The notes: generated by a model from the letters alone, not told the origin. Positions 25,456 to 33,714 are shown, numbered from the stretch's first letter. The stretch is DNA of 48,909 nucleotides from Halorubrum sp. (GCA_028275105.1 JAQCNI010000046.1:1-48909); one strand, 5' to 3'. Numbers and translations are program-made.

Positions 25456-26661
25456 TCAGTTCGAGTCGCCGGTCCCGTTCGTCCCGGCCGTGTCGCCGGT
25501 CCCGTTCGTCCCGGCCGTGTCGCCGGTCCCGTTCGTCCCGCCCGTCCCGGCCGCCTCGGCCGTCTCAACGCCGTGTTCCTCGCGCCAGTCGGTGACGTCC
25601 TCGGCCTCGTTCACCCGGGTCTCGTAGTACGCGAGCGGGTCGGCGGCGACGCGCATGTGATCATCCTCGTTGTGGCAGATCCCGTAGTTTGCCAGCGTCT
25701 CGCAGGTCGGCGGCGGGTACTGGGACCCCCGGTCGTCGTGGAGGTACTCGGTCTGGTACCGGATCCCCTCCGCATCGAGGCTCGTGTCCGCACAGAACGC
25801 GACCACCTCGTCCGGCGACATCCCGATCCCGACGAGAAAGGCCATCAGCGCGAACGACTCCGGTCCGGAGAGCTCGACGTCGCGCTCCGCCTTTTCGATC
25901 AGGTTCCGCATACACGGCGGGAACAGTTCGGGGGCGACGACGTCGAACGGGCCGGTGTACCGGCGCTCCGAGAGGAGCCGTTCGAGCTCCGCCACCCGCG
26001 ATTCGAGCTCCGCCGCGATCCCCTCGTCGGCGGCCAGATCGAAGGGCAGCCCCTCGCGGACGCGCGACTCGATGGCCGCCTCGAGCAGCGAGACGACCTC
26101 CCCGCGGGTCAGCCGCACCGCGCCGTCCGCGAGCGCCCGGTTGACGAGTCGCCACGACGCGCCCCACGAGGGCGAGCTCAGGCGGAGGTACGCCCCGACC
26201 CGGATCCGGTAGTGGGTCGGGTCGCGATCCCCCCGGGGCGGCTCGGCTCGGACCGCGTCGGCGAGGGCGAACTCCGCGAGGACGTCGTCGAGGTCGACGG
26301 TCGGGGTCGACGTCGACCGCAGCGCATCGTCGCGGTCGAGGTCCGCACGGATCCGGTCGATGGCGGTGGCGGCCTCCGCCGCCGCGTACTTCTCGATCGC
26401 GGGCTCCGAGTCGAGCAGCGAGACGAGGATCCGCGCGATGGGGTACGAGAGCAGCTCCGCGCGCGCGTCGTACCCGGCCGCGCCGAACGCGCCGTCGGCG
26501 GACTCGATCGTTCCCTCCAGCAGGGCGCGTTCGACCCGTTCGCGCGCCCGTTCGACGGCGGGCGCGTCGGCCGCGACGAGGGCCGGCAGCGAGACCGACG
26601 CCTCGGCGACGGCGTCGCGGGCCGCCTCGAAGAACGGGTACTTGGCGTGGAACGCGTCCAT
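25456..26661 (-). CDS. priL: DNA primase large subunit PriL
   Basis: 401 aa. Noncatalytic iron-sulfur subunit of archaeal/eukaryotic primase. The four [4Fe-4S] cysteines are visible in LFPPCMRNLIEKA, VAFCADTS, PPTCETLA and YGICHNEDDH. The N-terminal domain begins MDAFHAKYPFFEAARDAV. The C-terminal tail is a repeat GTNGTGDTA (27-bp DNA unit, about 2.5 copies), probably unstructured. A TATA-like CTTATTCG near 26690 gives a leaderless start at 26661. The catalytic PriS is not in the window. Confidence 0.95.
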   Translation of the reverse strand: MDAFHAKYPFFEAARDAVAEASVSLPALVAADAPAVERARERVERALLEGTIESADGAFGAAGYDARAELLSYPIARILVSLLDSEPAIEKYAAAEAATAIDRIRADLDRDDALRSTSTPTVDLDDVLAEFALADAVRAEPPRGDRDPTHYRIRVGAYLRLSSPSWGASWRLVNRALADGAVRLTRGEVVSLLEAAIESRVREGLPFDLAADEGIAAELESRVAELERLLSERRYTGPFDVVAPELFPPCMRNLIEKAERDVELSGPESFALMAFLVGIGMSPDEVVAFCADTSLDAEGIRYQTEYLHDDRGSQYPPPTCETLANYGICHNEDDHMRVAADPLAYYETRVNEAEDVTDWREEHGVETAEAAGTGGTNGTGDTAGTNGTGDTAGTNGTGDSN

Positions 26662-26821
26662 CTCCGGCCCGAGGTAGCGAGGGGCGTCGAATAAGCGGTG
26701 CGGTTGTGCGGCGGGATGGTGTCGGGTGGCGCGGGATCGGGACCGAGAACGGACGGCTACGGGATGGGCGGAAGCCGGGACACTCGGGAGCCGGGATGTG
26801 CGGAGAGTCGGGACACGAACC

Positions 26822-27619
26822 TCAGTCGGTCAGCCCGTACCCCCGTTTGAACATGGCGACGTCGACCGCGAGGACGACCACCGTCATACCCCCGAGCACG
26901 ACGAGCGAGAACCCGGGGTCGACCTCGGCGACCCCGAGGAAGCCGTACCGAACGCCATTGACCATGTATACCATCGGGTTGAACAGGGAGATGTCCCGCA
27001 ACAGCGGCGTGAGGTCCTCCAACGAGTAGAACACGGCGCCGAAAAACACCAGTGGCCGGAGGATGAACTGGTTCATCACCGTGAGGTCGTCGAAGTCCCG
27101 CGCGATGAGCCCCCCGACGACGCCGAGCCCGGAGAACAACAGCGCGATGACCGACAGCGACGCGAGCAGGTACAGGGGGTGCTCGACGGGGACGGGGCGG
27201 TACAACGCGGAGATGATACCCCACCCGATTGCGGCGATGAGCCCCCCGACGAGCAGTCCGCGGGTCGCCGCCGAGAGGACGTACGCCCACGCCATCCGCG
27301 TGTACGACAGCGGCGACGTGAGCACCTCGTGAATGTACTCGTTCCATCTGCCGTGGAAGATCGAAAACGAGGAGTTCTCGAAGCTGTTCGACACCGCGCC
27401 GAGCACGACGAGCCCGGGCAGGATGAAGAGGATGTACGGGACGCCCGTGATCGTCCCGACGCGCTCGCCGAGGATGACGCCGAAGACGGAGAAGTACAAC
27501 ACGTTGGTGATGAACGGCGGCGCGAACGTGTTCCACGGCCGACGGAGGTACCGGAGGATCTCGCGTTTCGCGAGCGTGAGGAACCCGGTGGCGTCGACCG
27601 CGAAACGGCCGCCGCTCAT
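26822..27619 (-). CDS. ABC-2 type transporter permease
   Basis: 265 aa with about six transmembrane helices. The N-terminus FLTLAKREILRYLRRPWNTF and the ABC-2 signature stretch near the C-terminus (MNQFILRPLVFFGAVFYSLEDLTP) are typical of export permeases. It overlaps the ATP-binding protein gene by 4 nt, so the two form one exporter. Substrate (drug, lipid or polysaccharide) is unknown. Confidence 0.92.
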   Translation of the reverse strand: MSGGRFAVDATGFLTLAKREILRYLRRPWNTFAPPFITNVLYFSVFGVILGERVGTITGVPYILFILPGLVVLGAVSNSFENSSFSIFHGRWNEYIHEVLTSPLSYTRMAWAYVLSAATRGLLVGGLIAAIGWGIISALYRPVPVEHPLYLLASLSVIALLFSGLGVVGGLIARDFDDLTVMNQFILRPLVFFGAVFYSLEDLTPLLRDISLFNPMVYMVNGVRYGFLGVAEVDPGFSLVVLGGMTVVVLAVDVAMFKRGYGLTD

Positions 27620-28626
27620 CGGTCGACCCCCCCAGCGGCGACCGTTTCCGTATCCGGATCGTCGGCGGGAACCCCACCGTCGTCGGCGTCGGCGTCGTCG
27701 TGGCGCGTCATCTCGACGAACACCTCCTCCAGCGAAGTGCGCTCGATCGCGAGGTCGAGGATCGTGTAGCCCGCCCGGTCGAGCTCACGGACGATGTCGG
27801 GCGCGAGGAGCCCGCCCTGCGTGGCGGTGACGACGAGTCGGTCGTCCTCGACGGCGACGTCCGCCACCCGGTCGTCGTCGGGGAGCGCGTCGAGGACGTC
27901 CCGCGCCGTCGCCGTCGACTCCCGGAGGGTAACGACGACCCGGTCGGTCCCGCGGTCCATCAGCTCCGTCGGCGTGGCGACGGTGCGGACCCGACCCGAG
28001 TCGAGGATCGCGACCCGGTCACAGAGCCGTTCGGCCTCCTCGATGTAGTGGGTCGTCAACAGGACCGTCGTCCCGTCGTCGTTGAGGTCGGTGACGAGGT
28101 CCCAGAGGTCGCGGCGGAGCTGGACGTCGACGCCGGCCGACGGCTCGTCGAGGATCAGGAGGTCGGGCTCGGTCACCAGCGCCCGCGCGATCATGAACCG
28201 GCGTTTCATCCCGCCGGACAGCCAGTCGAAGCGGGTGTCCCGCTTGTCGTAGATTCCGACCTGTTTGAGCGCGCGCTCGGCGCGCGCCGCCGCCTCCCCG
28301 TGGGGAACGCCGTGGTACCCCGCCTTGTGCTCCAACACCTCGTGGATCGGGAAGAAGCGGTCGACGTTGAACTCCTGGGGCGCGAGTCCGACCCGGTCGC
28401 GGGCCAGCCGATAGTCGTCCTCGACGTCGTGGCCGAACACGCGTGCCTCGCCGCCGGACGCCCGGACGAGACCGACGAGGACGTTGATGAACGTCGTCTT
28501 GCCCGCCCCGTTCGGGCCGAGCAGCCCGAAGAAGGAGCCCTCGGGCACCGTGAGCGACACCCCATCGAGGGCCTCGACGTCGTCGTAGCGTTTCCGGAGG
28601 TCCTCAACCTCCAGTGCGTTCGTCAT
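27616..28626 (-). CDS. ABC transporter ATP-binding protein
   Basis: 336 aa. Walker A GPNGAGKT near 37, signature LSGGMKRR near 136, Walker B LLILDEPSAGVD near 155 and the switch His in TTHYIEEAE near 193. The C-terminal ~110 aa form the accessory domain seen in daunorubicin/ABC-2 type exporters (DrrA-like). It overlaps the permease by 4 nt. A TATA-like CTTAACC near 28650 lies about 25 nt upstream of the ATG. Confidence 0.95.
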   Translation of the reverse strand: MTNALEVEDLRKRYDDVEALDGVSLTVPEGSFFGLLGPNGAGKTTFINVLVGLVRASGGEARVFGHDVEDDYRLARDRVGLAPQEFNVDRFFPIHEVLEHKAGYHGVPHGEAAARAERALKQVGIYDKRDTRFDWLSGGMKRRFMIARALVTEPDLLILDEPSAGVDVQLRRDLWDLVTDLNDDGTTVLLTTHYIEEAERLCDRVAILDSGRVRTVATPTELMDRGTDRVVVTLRESTATARDVLDALPDDDRVADVAVEDDRLVVTATQGGLLAPDIVRELDRAGYTILDLAIERTSLEEVFVEMTRHDDADADDGGVPADDPDTETVAAGGVDR

Positions 28627-28667
28627 GCGAAATAGTGGCCGGCCGGCCGGTTAAGCGACTCCGTTCG

Positions 28668-28746
28668 GCCCGGCGGCGAGGCGGCCCGGCGAGGCGGCCC
28701 GGCGAGGCGGCCCGGCGAGGCGGCCCGGCGGCGAAGCGGCCCGGCG
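28668..28746. repeat. 13-bp GC-rich tandem repeat
   Basis: The unit GCGGCCCGGCGAG repeats about three to four times with degenerate edges (GGCGGCGA variants) just upstream of the ABC transporter promoter. Composition is almost pure G/C. No function suggested. Confidence 0.75.
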
Positions 28747-28782
28747 ACCACTGGGCCGACAACCACCGGTCCGACCCGGCGG

Positions 28783-29439
28783 CTACCCGTCGGTGTCCTC
28801 GACGGCCGCGCCCGGCGCGTTCGTCTTCACGCTCCGGAGCCCGACAAGCGCGTTCCGTTTGGAGGCGTACCCCTGGCCGCCGTCGGCGATGATGTTGCCG
28901 TTGTCGTGGACGAGCCGCCAGCGTCGCCTCCCGTCGGACCCCTCGAACAGCTCAAACGTCGCGTCGCTTCCCCCCGCTTCGGACGGCGTCTCGTCCTGCT
29001 TGAGGTCAACGACGTGTGCGCCGGGCGCGTTCCGCTTCACCGAGTCGATCCCGTTGCGGGCGTCCCGTTTGTCCGCGTATCCCTGGCTGCCGTCGGCGAT
29101 GACGTTGCCGTTGTCGTGGACGAGCCGCCAGCGCCACTCGTCGGCGGCGTCGGCGTACGCCTCGAACGTCGCCTTGCTCGCCGCGGCGTCGGTGTCGACG
29201 TCGCCGTCACCGTCGCCCTCCGGCCACTCCATCGCGACGTCGAAGCTAACCGCGTCGCCCTCGCGTTCGACCTCGACCTCCAGGTCCGGCTCTGCCGGCG
29301 GGTCGACGGCGACCGTCCCGGCGTCGTCGACCGGCACCGGGTCGCCGCGGCCCAGCGCGTTGGCGATCCGACGAAAGTACGTTGCGATCGCCTGTCGGCT
29401 GCGCGACCGTTCGGATTCGTGGACCGTCTCCTCGGACAT
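28783..29439 (-). CDS. Amphi-Trp plus tandem DUF1508 (YegP-like) protein
   Basis: 218 aa. Residues 1-75 match the amphi-Trp domain (MSEETVHESERSRSRQAIA, then ALGRGDPVPVDDAGTVAVDPP and VSFDVAMEWPEGDGDGD). Two DUF1508 repeats follow: WRWRLVHDNGNVIADGSQGY with RDARNGIDSVKRNAPGA, then WRLVHDNGNIIADGGQGY with RNALVGLRSVKTNAPGA. The two repeats are similar enough to be a recent duplication. Function unknown; DUF1508 proteins are small strand-rich units. The ATG at 29439 replaces the far-upstream ORF-track start, which reads through repeat copy B. Confidence 0.9.
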   Translation of the reverse strand: MSEETVHESERSRSRQAIATYFRRIANALGRGDPVPVDDAGTVAVDPPAEPDLEVEVEREGDAVSFDVAMEWPEGDGDGDVDTDAAASKATFEAYADAADEWRWRLVHDNGNVIADGSQGYADKRDARNGIDSVKRNAPGAHVVDLKQDETPSEAGGSDATFELFEGSDGRRRWRLVHDNGNIIADGGQGYASKRNALVGLRSVKTNAPGAAVEDTDG

Positions 29440-29535
29440 ACGGGCTCCATCTCGGCGGGCACACAAAACGCTATGGCCGAGTCGACGTCCTCCCGGAGCG
29501 ACGTCGTCGATCACCGAGCGGGCAACGCCACCGAA

Positions 29536-29640
29536 GCCCCAGCCGCTCGGGACGATATCGTCGTTGTCGCTGAGACCACTCTCAAAGCCCCGGCCGCTCG
29601 GGACGATATCGTCGTTGCCGCTGAGACCACTCTCAAAGCC
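29536..29640 (-). repeat. 51-bp tandem duplication of the tail of repeat copy B
   Basis: GCCCC(A/G)GCCGCTCGG recurs at 29536 and 29587, and GCCCCAGCCG again at 29638, a period of 51 bp. The units differ by a few bases. Each includes the hairpin end of element B plus a flank containing the palindrome GACGATATCGTC and a GAGA-GTGG-TCTC hairpin. Confidence 0.85.
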
Positions 29641-29887
29641 CCAGCCGCGACGGCTCGGAGGCCTCGCTGTGGTCCTCAGTCGCTCACTTCGTTCGCTCCC
29701 TGCGGTCCTTGCGTCGGCCGCCGTCGCCCTCGCGGCTGCCCCTTTGAGTCCCACCCCGCGCTACGACCGCACCTCACGCCTCCCCAGCCTCGGCCTCGGC
29801 GACCCGCCGGAACCGCCGGCGGGCCGCCTCGACCTCCCTCGCGCTCGGGTTCGCGCCCTGCGGGGCGCTCACCGGAGCGCGCCGCAG
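29634..29887 (-). repeat. Structured repeat element, copy B
   Basis: About 254 bp, minus-strand orientation. It shares GAGGCTGGGGAGGCG, GACTCAAAGGGGCAG and a CAAAG-GGG-stem-GGG-CTTTG terminal hairpin with copies A and C. Its outer stem is CAGCCGCGA/TCGCGGCTG (9 bp); the inner stem pairs less well than in A and C. ORFs called across it are shadows. Confidence 0.82.
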
Positions 29888-29920
29888 CGATGGTCAAGTG
29901 AACGGTTCGGGGGGGGAACG

Positions 29921-30559
29921 TCACTCCCGTTCCGCGATGATCGTCTCGCCCGCGCGGACCGAGTCGCCCTCGTTCACGGGGAGGTCCTCGCGGTCGACGT
30001 CCGCCGGCAACACCACGTCGGCGCGCGAGCCGAACGAGACGTGACCGACGCGGTCGCCACGTTCGACGCGGTCGCCGGCCGCAACCGACGGGTGGATCCG
30101 GCGGGCAAACCAGCCGGCGATGACGAGCAGTTCGTACTCGCCGAGGTCGATCACGACCTGCTCGTTGCGGTCGGACTCCTTGTCGAACGCGGGCCGGTTG
30201 GCGCCGGGACGATGGCGGACCTCGCGAACCGTCCCGGCGAGGGGGGCGCGGTTGACGTGGACGTCAGTGACGTTCATGAACACCCCGACCCGGAGTCGGG
30301 TTCCCTCCTCGCGGACGACGCTGACGGTCCCGTCGGCCGGGGAGACGACCGCACGGTCGGGACCGGGCGGCGTCCGCTCGGGATCGCGGTGGAACCAGAG
30401 GACGCCGAGCGCAAGCGCGAGCAGGCCGAGCCCGACCGGCGGGAGGAAGGGCAAAACGACCGCCGCGGCGAGGACCGGACCGAGCGCCAACCGCCATGCC
30501 TCGTCGACGACGGGGAACGGGAGCAGCCGGCCGAGCGGCGGGTTCCGGGCCATGGTCAT
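29921..30559 (-). CDS. asd: Archaetidylserine decarboxylase (phosphatidylserine decarboxylase family)
   Basis: 212 aa, the short archaeal form. It makes archaetidylethanolamine, linked in haloarchaea to ArtA-dependent lipid anchoring of PGF-CTERM proteins. Features: N-terminal membrane helix, VVSPADGTVSVV near 69, FMNVTDVHVNRAPL near 94, and the self-processing region FGSRADVVLP near 177, whose Ser becomes the pyruvoyl group. It overlaps the RfcC-like gene by 4 nt (ATGA), which fixes the start at 30559. A PGF-CTERM target is encoded at 20264-22057. Confidence 0.92.
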   Translation of the reverse strand: MTMARNPPLGRLLPFPVVDEAWRLALGPVLAAAVVLPFLPPVGLGLLALALGVLWFHRDPERTPPGPDRAVVSPADGTVSVVREEGTRLRVGVFMNVTDVHVNRAPLAGTVREVRHRPGANRPAFDKESDRNEQVVIDLGEYELLVIAGWFARRIHPSVAAGDRVERGDRVGHVSFGSRADVVLPADVDREDLPVNEGDSVRAGETIIAERE

Positions 30560-31605
30560 GCCTCCGCCGGTTCGGCGAACCCGGCTCGCAGTTCGGTTCG
30601 GCCGGTCGCCCACGCGGCGAGCAGGTGCGTGAGGTGGAGCCGGTCGTCGAGCCCGTCGGTCAGGTTGAGGTCGGCCTCGCCGGCGAGCTTGTGGAGCCGC
30701 GCGAGGTCGTCGCCACCGTACTCGGAGCCCGCACGGGCGACCCGCAGGACCTCCCTGAGGAGCTCTCCCCCGTCGTATCCGCCCTCGTCGAGGAGGTCGT
30801 CGAGGGTCCCCCGGGCGTCGGCGAGGTCGTTCCCGCGGGCGGCCGCGAGTGCCTCCCGGATCGCGTCGTCGTCGCCGACGTCGCCGAGCGTCTCGTAGGC
30901 GGTCGTCATGGTTATCTCGCCGCCCTCGACCGCGGTGGCCTGCGCGGAGAGGATCGCCTCCCGGAGGTCGCCGCCGGCCGCACTGGCGACGAACTCCACC
31001 CCGTCAGCGTCGTACTCGACGCCCTCGCGGTCACAGACCGTTTCGAGCACGCCGATCGTCTCGTCGGTCGTCGGGGCGCGCAGCCGGATCGGGAAACAGC
31101 GCGACCGGATCGGAGCGATGAGCTTCGACGGCTGCCGGGTAGCGAGCACGAACTGGGTGGTTCGGTGGTGTTTCTCCATCACGCGCCGGAGCGCCTGCTG
31201 GAAGTCCTCGCGGATCGCCTCAGCGTTGTCGAGCAGCACCGTCTTGTACTCGCCCGACATCGGCGCGTACGACGCCGACTCGGTCAGCACGCGATTGATC
31301 ATGTCGCGTTTTGCCATCCGACTGCGCCCCGCAAGGAACCCCTCGAAGCGCGGGTCAGTCCGGATCTCCTTTTTTGTCCGCCCGAAGAAGTCGGCGACGT
31401 TGATCTCGATCAGGTCGGCCTCGGGATCGGCGTGGGACTCGCGGGCGAGCGCCCGCACCGCCGCCGTCTTGCCGATCCCCGGCGGCCCCTGAACGACGAG
31501 GTTCATCGGCTGCTCGACCGCGCGGAACAGCCGTCTTCGAGCGTCTTCTTGGGGGATCTCGTCGAGATCCGGGGCGTGCGTGTCGATCCACAGCGGTCCG
31601 TCCAT
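30556..31605 (-). CDS. rfcC: RfcC-like clamp-loader AAA+ subunit
   Basis: 349 aa. AAA+ clamp-loader small-subunit family: Walker A GPPGIGKT near 40, degenerate Walker B LLDNAEAI near 124 (DNAE in place of DExx), and an arginine-finger SRC motif in IRSRCFPIRL near 166. Sensor 1 is also altered (FVLATRQPSK). Such a subunit may bind but not hydrolyse ATP and work with RfcA/RfcB to load PCNA. The pairing with asd matches the haloarchaeal arrangement I know for rfcC. A diverged AAA+ protein outside RFC is the alternative. Confidence 0.87.
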   Translation of the reverse strand: MDGPLWIDTHAPDLDEIPQEDARRRLFRAVEQPMNLVVQGPPGIGKTAAVRALARESHADPEADLIEINVADFFGRTKKEIRTDPRFEGFLAGRSRMAKRDMINRVLTESASYAPMSGEYKTVLLDNAEAIREDFQQALRRVMEKHHRTTQFVLATRQPSKLIAPIRSRCFPIRLRAPTTDETIGVLETVCDREGVEYDADGVEFVASAAGGDLREAILSAQATAVEGGEITMTTAYETLGDVGDDDAIREALAAARGNDLADARGTLDDLLDEGGYDGGELLREVLRVARAGSEYGGDDLARLHKLAGEADLNLTDGLDDRLHLTHLLAAWATGRTELRAGFAEPAEA

Positions 31606-31760
31606 TACCGGTGACTCCGGGCCATGCGGTCAAGAATCGATCGGTCCCACGACGGGGAATCCGTCAGCCGGGCGGTCGGAGACCGATCGGTCCGCCCCGT
31701 CGGGTCGTCGCGGGCCGGACGTCGCGGGCCGGACGTCGCGGGCCGGACGGGGCCTCCGCG

Positions 31761-31922
31761 ATGACTATCTACCGCCGCATCGTGCTGCCGCTCTCGGTGC
31801 CGATCTTCGCGGTGGTCCTCATCTACCAGTTCACGCAGATCTGGAACGGTCTCCTGTTCGCGATCGCACTGATAAGTGATCCCTCGAACCAAGTCGTGAC
31901 GGTTGCGTTGAGCGACACGTAG
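31761..31922 (+). pseudogene. Fragment of a sugar ABC transporter permease
   Basis: A 53-codon piece, MTIYRRIVLPLSVPIFAVVL then IYQFTQIWNGLLFAIALIS, matches a C-terminal part of MalG/carbohydrate-type permeases (the EAA-loop neighbourhood). A full gene would be about 270-300 aa. Homology ends at VTVALS near 31911, then a stop. It abuts the antisense DUF4013 remnant. Upstream is a short GTCGCGGGCCGGAC repeat (3 copies, about 31715-31750). Confidence 0.75.
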
Positions 31923-32339
31923 ACCGCCGCGGTGACCCCGAGCGCGCCGGCCGCGAGCAGCGTCGTGAGCGTGGTGCCGACGAGGAAGAACAACCCGTCG
32001 GTCGTCCCGGTGGGGCCGATCCCCTCCAGCGGGCCCCCGAGCGTCACGAGAAGCAGGAAGACGGGGACCGCGAGGTAGCCGGCCGCCATCAGCGACAGGC
32101 GAATACCGTCGCGGAGCAACGGCCGAATCGGCCGCCAGTCGGGGCACTCCGCCGCCTCGTGGGGGTCCACGGTCGCGGTGGTCGCGAGCACGCGTGCGAG
32201 GCACCCGACGACGGCGACGAACGGTAGAACGGGGACCCAGACGGCGAGGAGATGGAGACCGCCGCCGACGAGGACGACGTCAACCCGCGGGGACCCGCGG
32301 GGACCCGCGGACGGGATACGCCAGGAGGCTCGGGATCAC
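31912..32339 (-). pseudogene. Truncated and frameshifted DUF4013 membrane protein
   Basis: On the minus strand the frame VIPSLLAYPVRG (from 32339) breaks in a 10-bp tandem repeat (GGACCCGCGG, three units, about 32284-32310). It resumes in another frame as DVVLVGGGLHLLAVWVPVLPF, then LRDGIRLSLMAAGYLAVPVF. These fit DUF4013 (several membrane helices). At about 31912 the sequence runs into the antisense permease fragment, so the C-terminus is lost. The repeat expansion probably caused the frameshift. Confidence 0.75.
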
Positions 32340-32743
32340 TCCCGGATCCGGCGAATTTCCCGTTCGACGTTCTCACGGACGCGGGTGGGGACGCCGTCCG
32401 CGGGGTCCGCGGCATCGACGTCCTCGGTTTCGAGCAGTCGGTCCAGCCGGCGCTCGAACTCCCGTTCGTTGATCTCGCCGCGGGCGTAGCGTTCGCGGAG
32501 CGCGTCGAGCGCGGGATCGCCCGCGTGCGACTCCACCCCGTTCCCCGACTCCGGGAGCGGTTTCGCGAGGGTGTGGAGCACGGGGAGGACGACGAACAGG
32601 CCGAGGAACCAGACGACCGGGAGGGTCCACCAGAGGCTCGTCACGAGCGGGGCGAGGACGCCGCCCCCGACGACGAGCAGCGCGAACACGCGCCGCCAGC
32701 GGCGTCGGAGGTTCCAGGCGGCGCGCCGGAGGGGACCGGTCAT
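32336..32743 (-). CDS. SHOCT-domain membrane protein
   Basis: 135 aa. Two N-terminal transmembrane helices (FALLVVGGGVLAPLVTSLWW, then VVWFLGLFVVLPVLHTLAKP) are followed by a SHOCT domain, DPALDALRERYARGEINEREFERRLDRLLE, near residues 80-110. SHOCT is a short oligomerisation-type motif; function unknown. The ATG at 32743 gives a plausible N-terminus; the ORF track's upstream extension is not real. Confidence 0.87.
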   Translation of the reverse strand: MTGPLRRAAWNLRRRWRRVFALLVVGGGVLAPLVTSLWWTLPVVWFLGLFVVLPVLHTLAKPLPESGNGVESHAGDPALDALRERYARGEINEREFERRLDRLLETEDVDAADPADGVPTRVRENVEREIRRIRE

Positions 32744-32841
32744 ACCCGCGTTGACGGAAGGGACTGGTGAAAGCGTTTCGTCGGGCGATGGCGAGGGAGT
32801 CGGGCGAAGGATTGCGGTACGGGCGACCGGGGTCCCCGCCG

Positions 32842-33318
32842 TCACGGGAGCTCGAAGGCGATCCGATCGCCCGGTTCGACCCCGTGCCGGTCGCTCCAGC
32901 CGATCGGGACCTCGAGGACGTACTGCCCCTCGCCGCGGTAGGTCGTGCGCGGGCGGGACGCCGGTTCCGCCCCGTGGATCCGGGTGATCTCCCCGTCGGG
33001 GGCGACGAACACGATGTCGATGGCGAACGCCATGTCGCGCATCACGTAGCCGTGCTTGGCCGACTCGTCGTGGACGAACAGCATCCCCTCGTCGGCGGCG
33101 AGTTCGTCGGTCGCGGAGAGGCCGACGTAGCGTTTCGGGAGGTCGTCGACGACCCGAACCTCGGCGGTCGCGAGGGGCTCGCCGGTGTCGCCGTCGACCG
33201 CCTCGACCGTCGTCGTCTCGTACCCCGCGATCAACGCGGACGGGGTCGTCATGGCGACGAGGACCGCGAGGACGACGAGCGTGAGGACGGCGGCGAGCCC
33301 GAGGAGGCGACGGTTCAC
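32842..33318 (-). CDS. DUF192 family membrane-anchored protein
   Basis: 158 aa with an N-terminal hydrophobic anchor (LLGLAAVLTLVVLAVLVA). DUF192 motifs are visible: RYVGLSATDELAADEGMLFVHDE near 65, YVMRDMAFAIDIVFVAPDGEI near 92 and YVLEVPIGWSDRHGVEPGD near 132. Small secreted or membrane-anchored proteins of unknown function. The tRNA-Val gene starts about 60 bp upstream on the other strand. Confidence 0.9.
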   Translation of the reverse strand: MNRRLLGLAAVLTLVVLAVLVAMTTPSALIAGYETTTVEAVDGDTGEPLATAEVRVVDDLPKRYVGLSATDELAADEGMLFVHDESAKHGYVMRDMAFAIDIVFVAPDGEITRIHGAEPASRPRTTYRGEGQYVLEVPIGWSDRHGVEPGDRIAFELP

Positions 33319-33378
33319 GGCGGATCATCGCGGCCGGGACAGAAACCGTTTTCCGGTCGTAGAGGGTTGTCCGAGTGA

Positions 33379-33452
33379 GGGCTCGTGGTCTAGCTGGTTA
33401 TGACGCGGCCTTTACAAGGCTGAGGTCGGCGGTTCGAACCCGCCCGAGCCCA
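33379..33452 (+). tRNA. tRNA-Val (anticodon TAC)
   Basis: 74 nt. Acceptor GGGCTCG pairs with CGAGCCC, discriminator A at 33452. The anticodon stem CGGCC/GGCTG closes the loop TTTACAA, anticodon TAC, so valine. The T arm is GGCGG-TTCGAAC-CCGCC. No intron and no encoded CCA. Its 3' end is repeated twice downstream, marking it as an integration site. Confidence 0.97.
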
Positions 33453-33714
33453 TACCCGTGGCGAGCCGGACGGCGAGCCGCGGGTACGGCGGGACGGGTT
33501 CGAATCAGGGAACGGAGCGAGCGGCGCGAGCGGAGTGACCGTGGTTCGAACCCGCCCGAGCCCACTATCGGCGTCGCGAACGATCCGTGAGCGACGCCGC
33601 CGTGAGTGTTCGAGGCCGGTCGAGCCCTGAAAGACGCAGCGTCGAGCGAAGCGAGACGACCGTCTTTCTTCGGTTCGAACCCGCCCGAGCCCATACCCGT
33701 GTCGAGCCGGACGG
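33430..33714 (+). repeat. Array of tRNA-Val 3'-end copies (attachment-site scars)
   Basis: GGTTCGAACCCGCCCGAGCC plus CA occurs at 33431 (inside the tRNA), 33543 and 33672. The first and third copies continue identically through CATACCCGTG, then differ by one base (CGAGCCGGACGG follows both), an identity of about 43/44 bp. Weaker traces (GGGTTCGAAT near 33497; GCGGTTCGAC near 33752) may be more decayed copies. The spacers (about 90-110 bp) have no gene. This pattern is typical of repeated integration and loss of elements using a tRNA 3' end. Confidence 0.85.

Noticed and set aside
25456-25560. Short repeats at the 3' end of priL considered as a CRISPR or regulatory repeat
   Set aside because: The 27-bp unit is in frame and encodes GTNGTGDTA; it is a coding repeat without spacers.
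28793-30898. 701-aa plus-strand ORF
   Set aside because: Crosses several real minus-strand genes and repeat copy B; composition is Ser/Arg/Pro-rich as in shadow frames.
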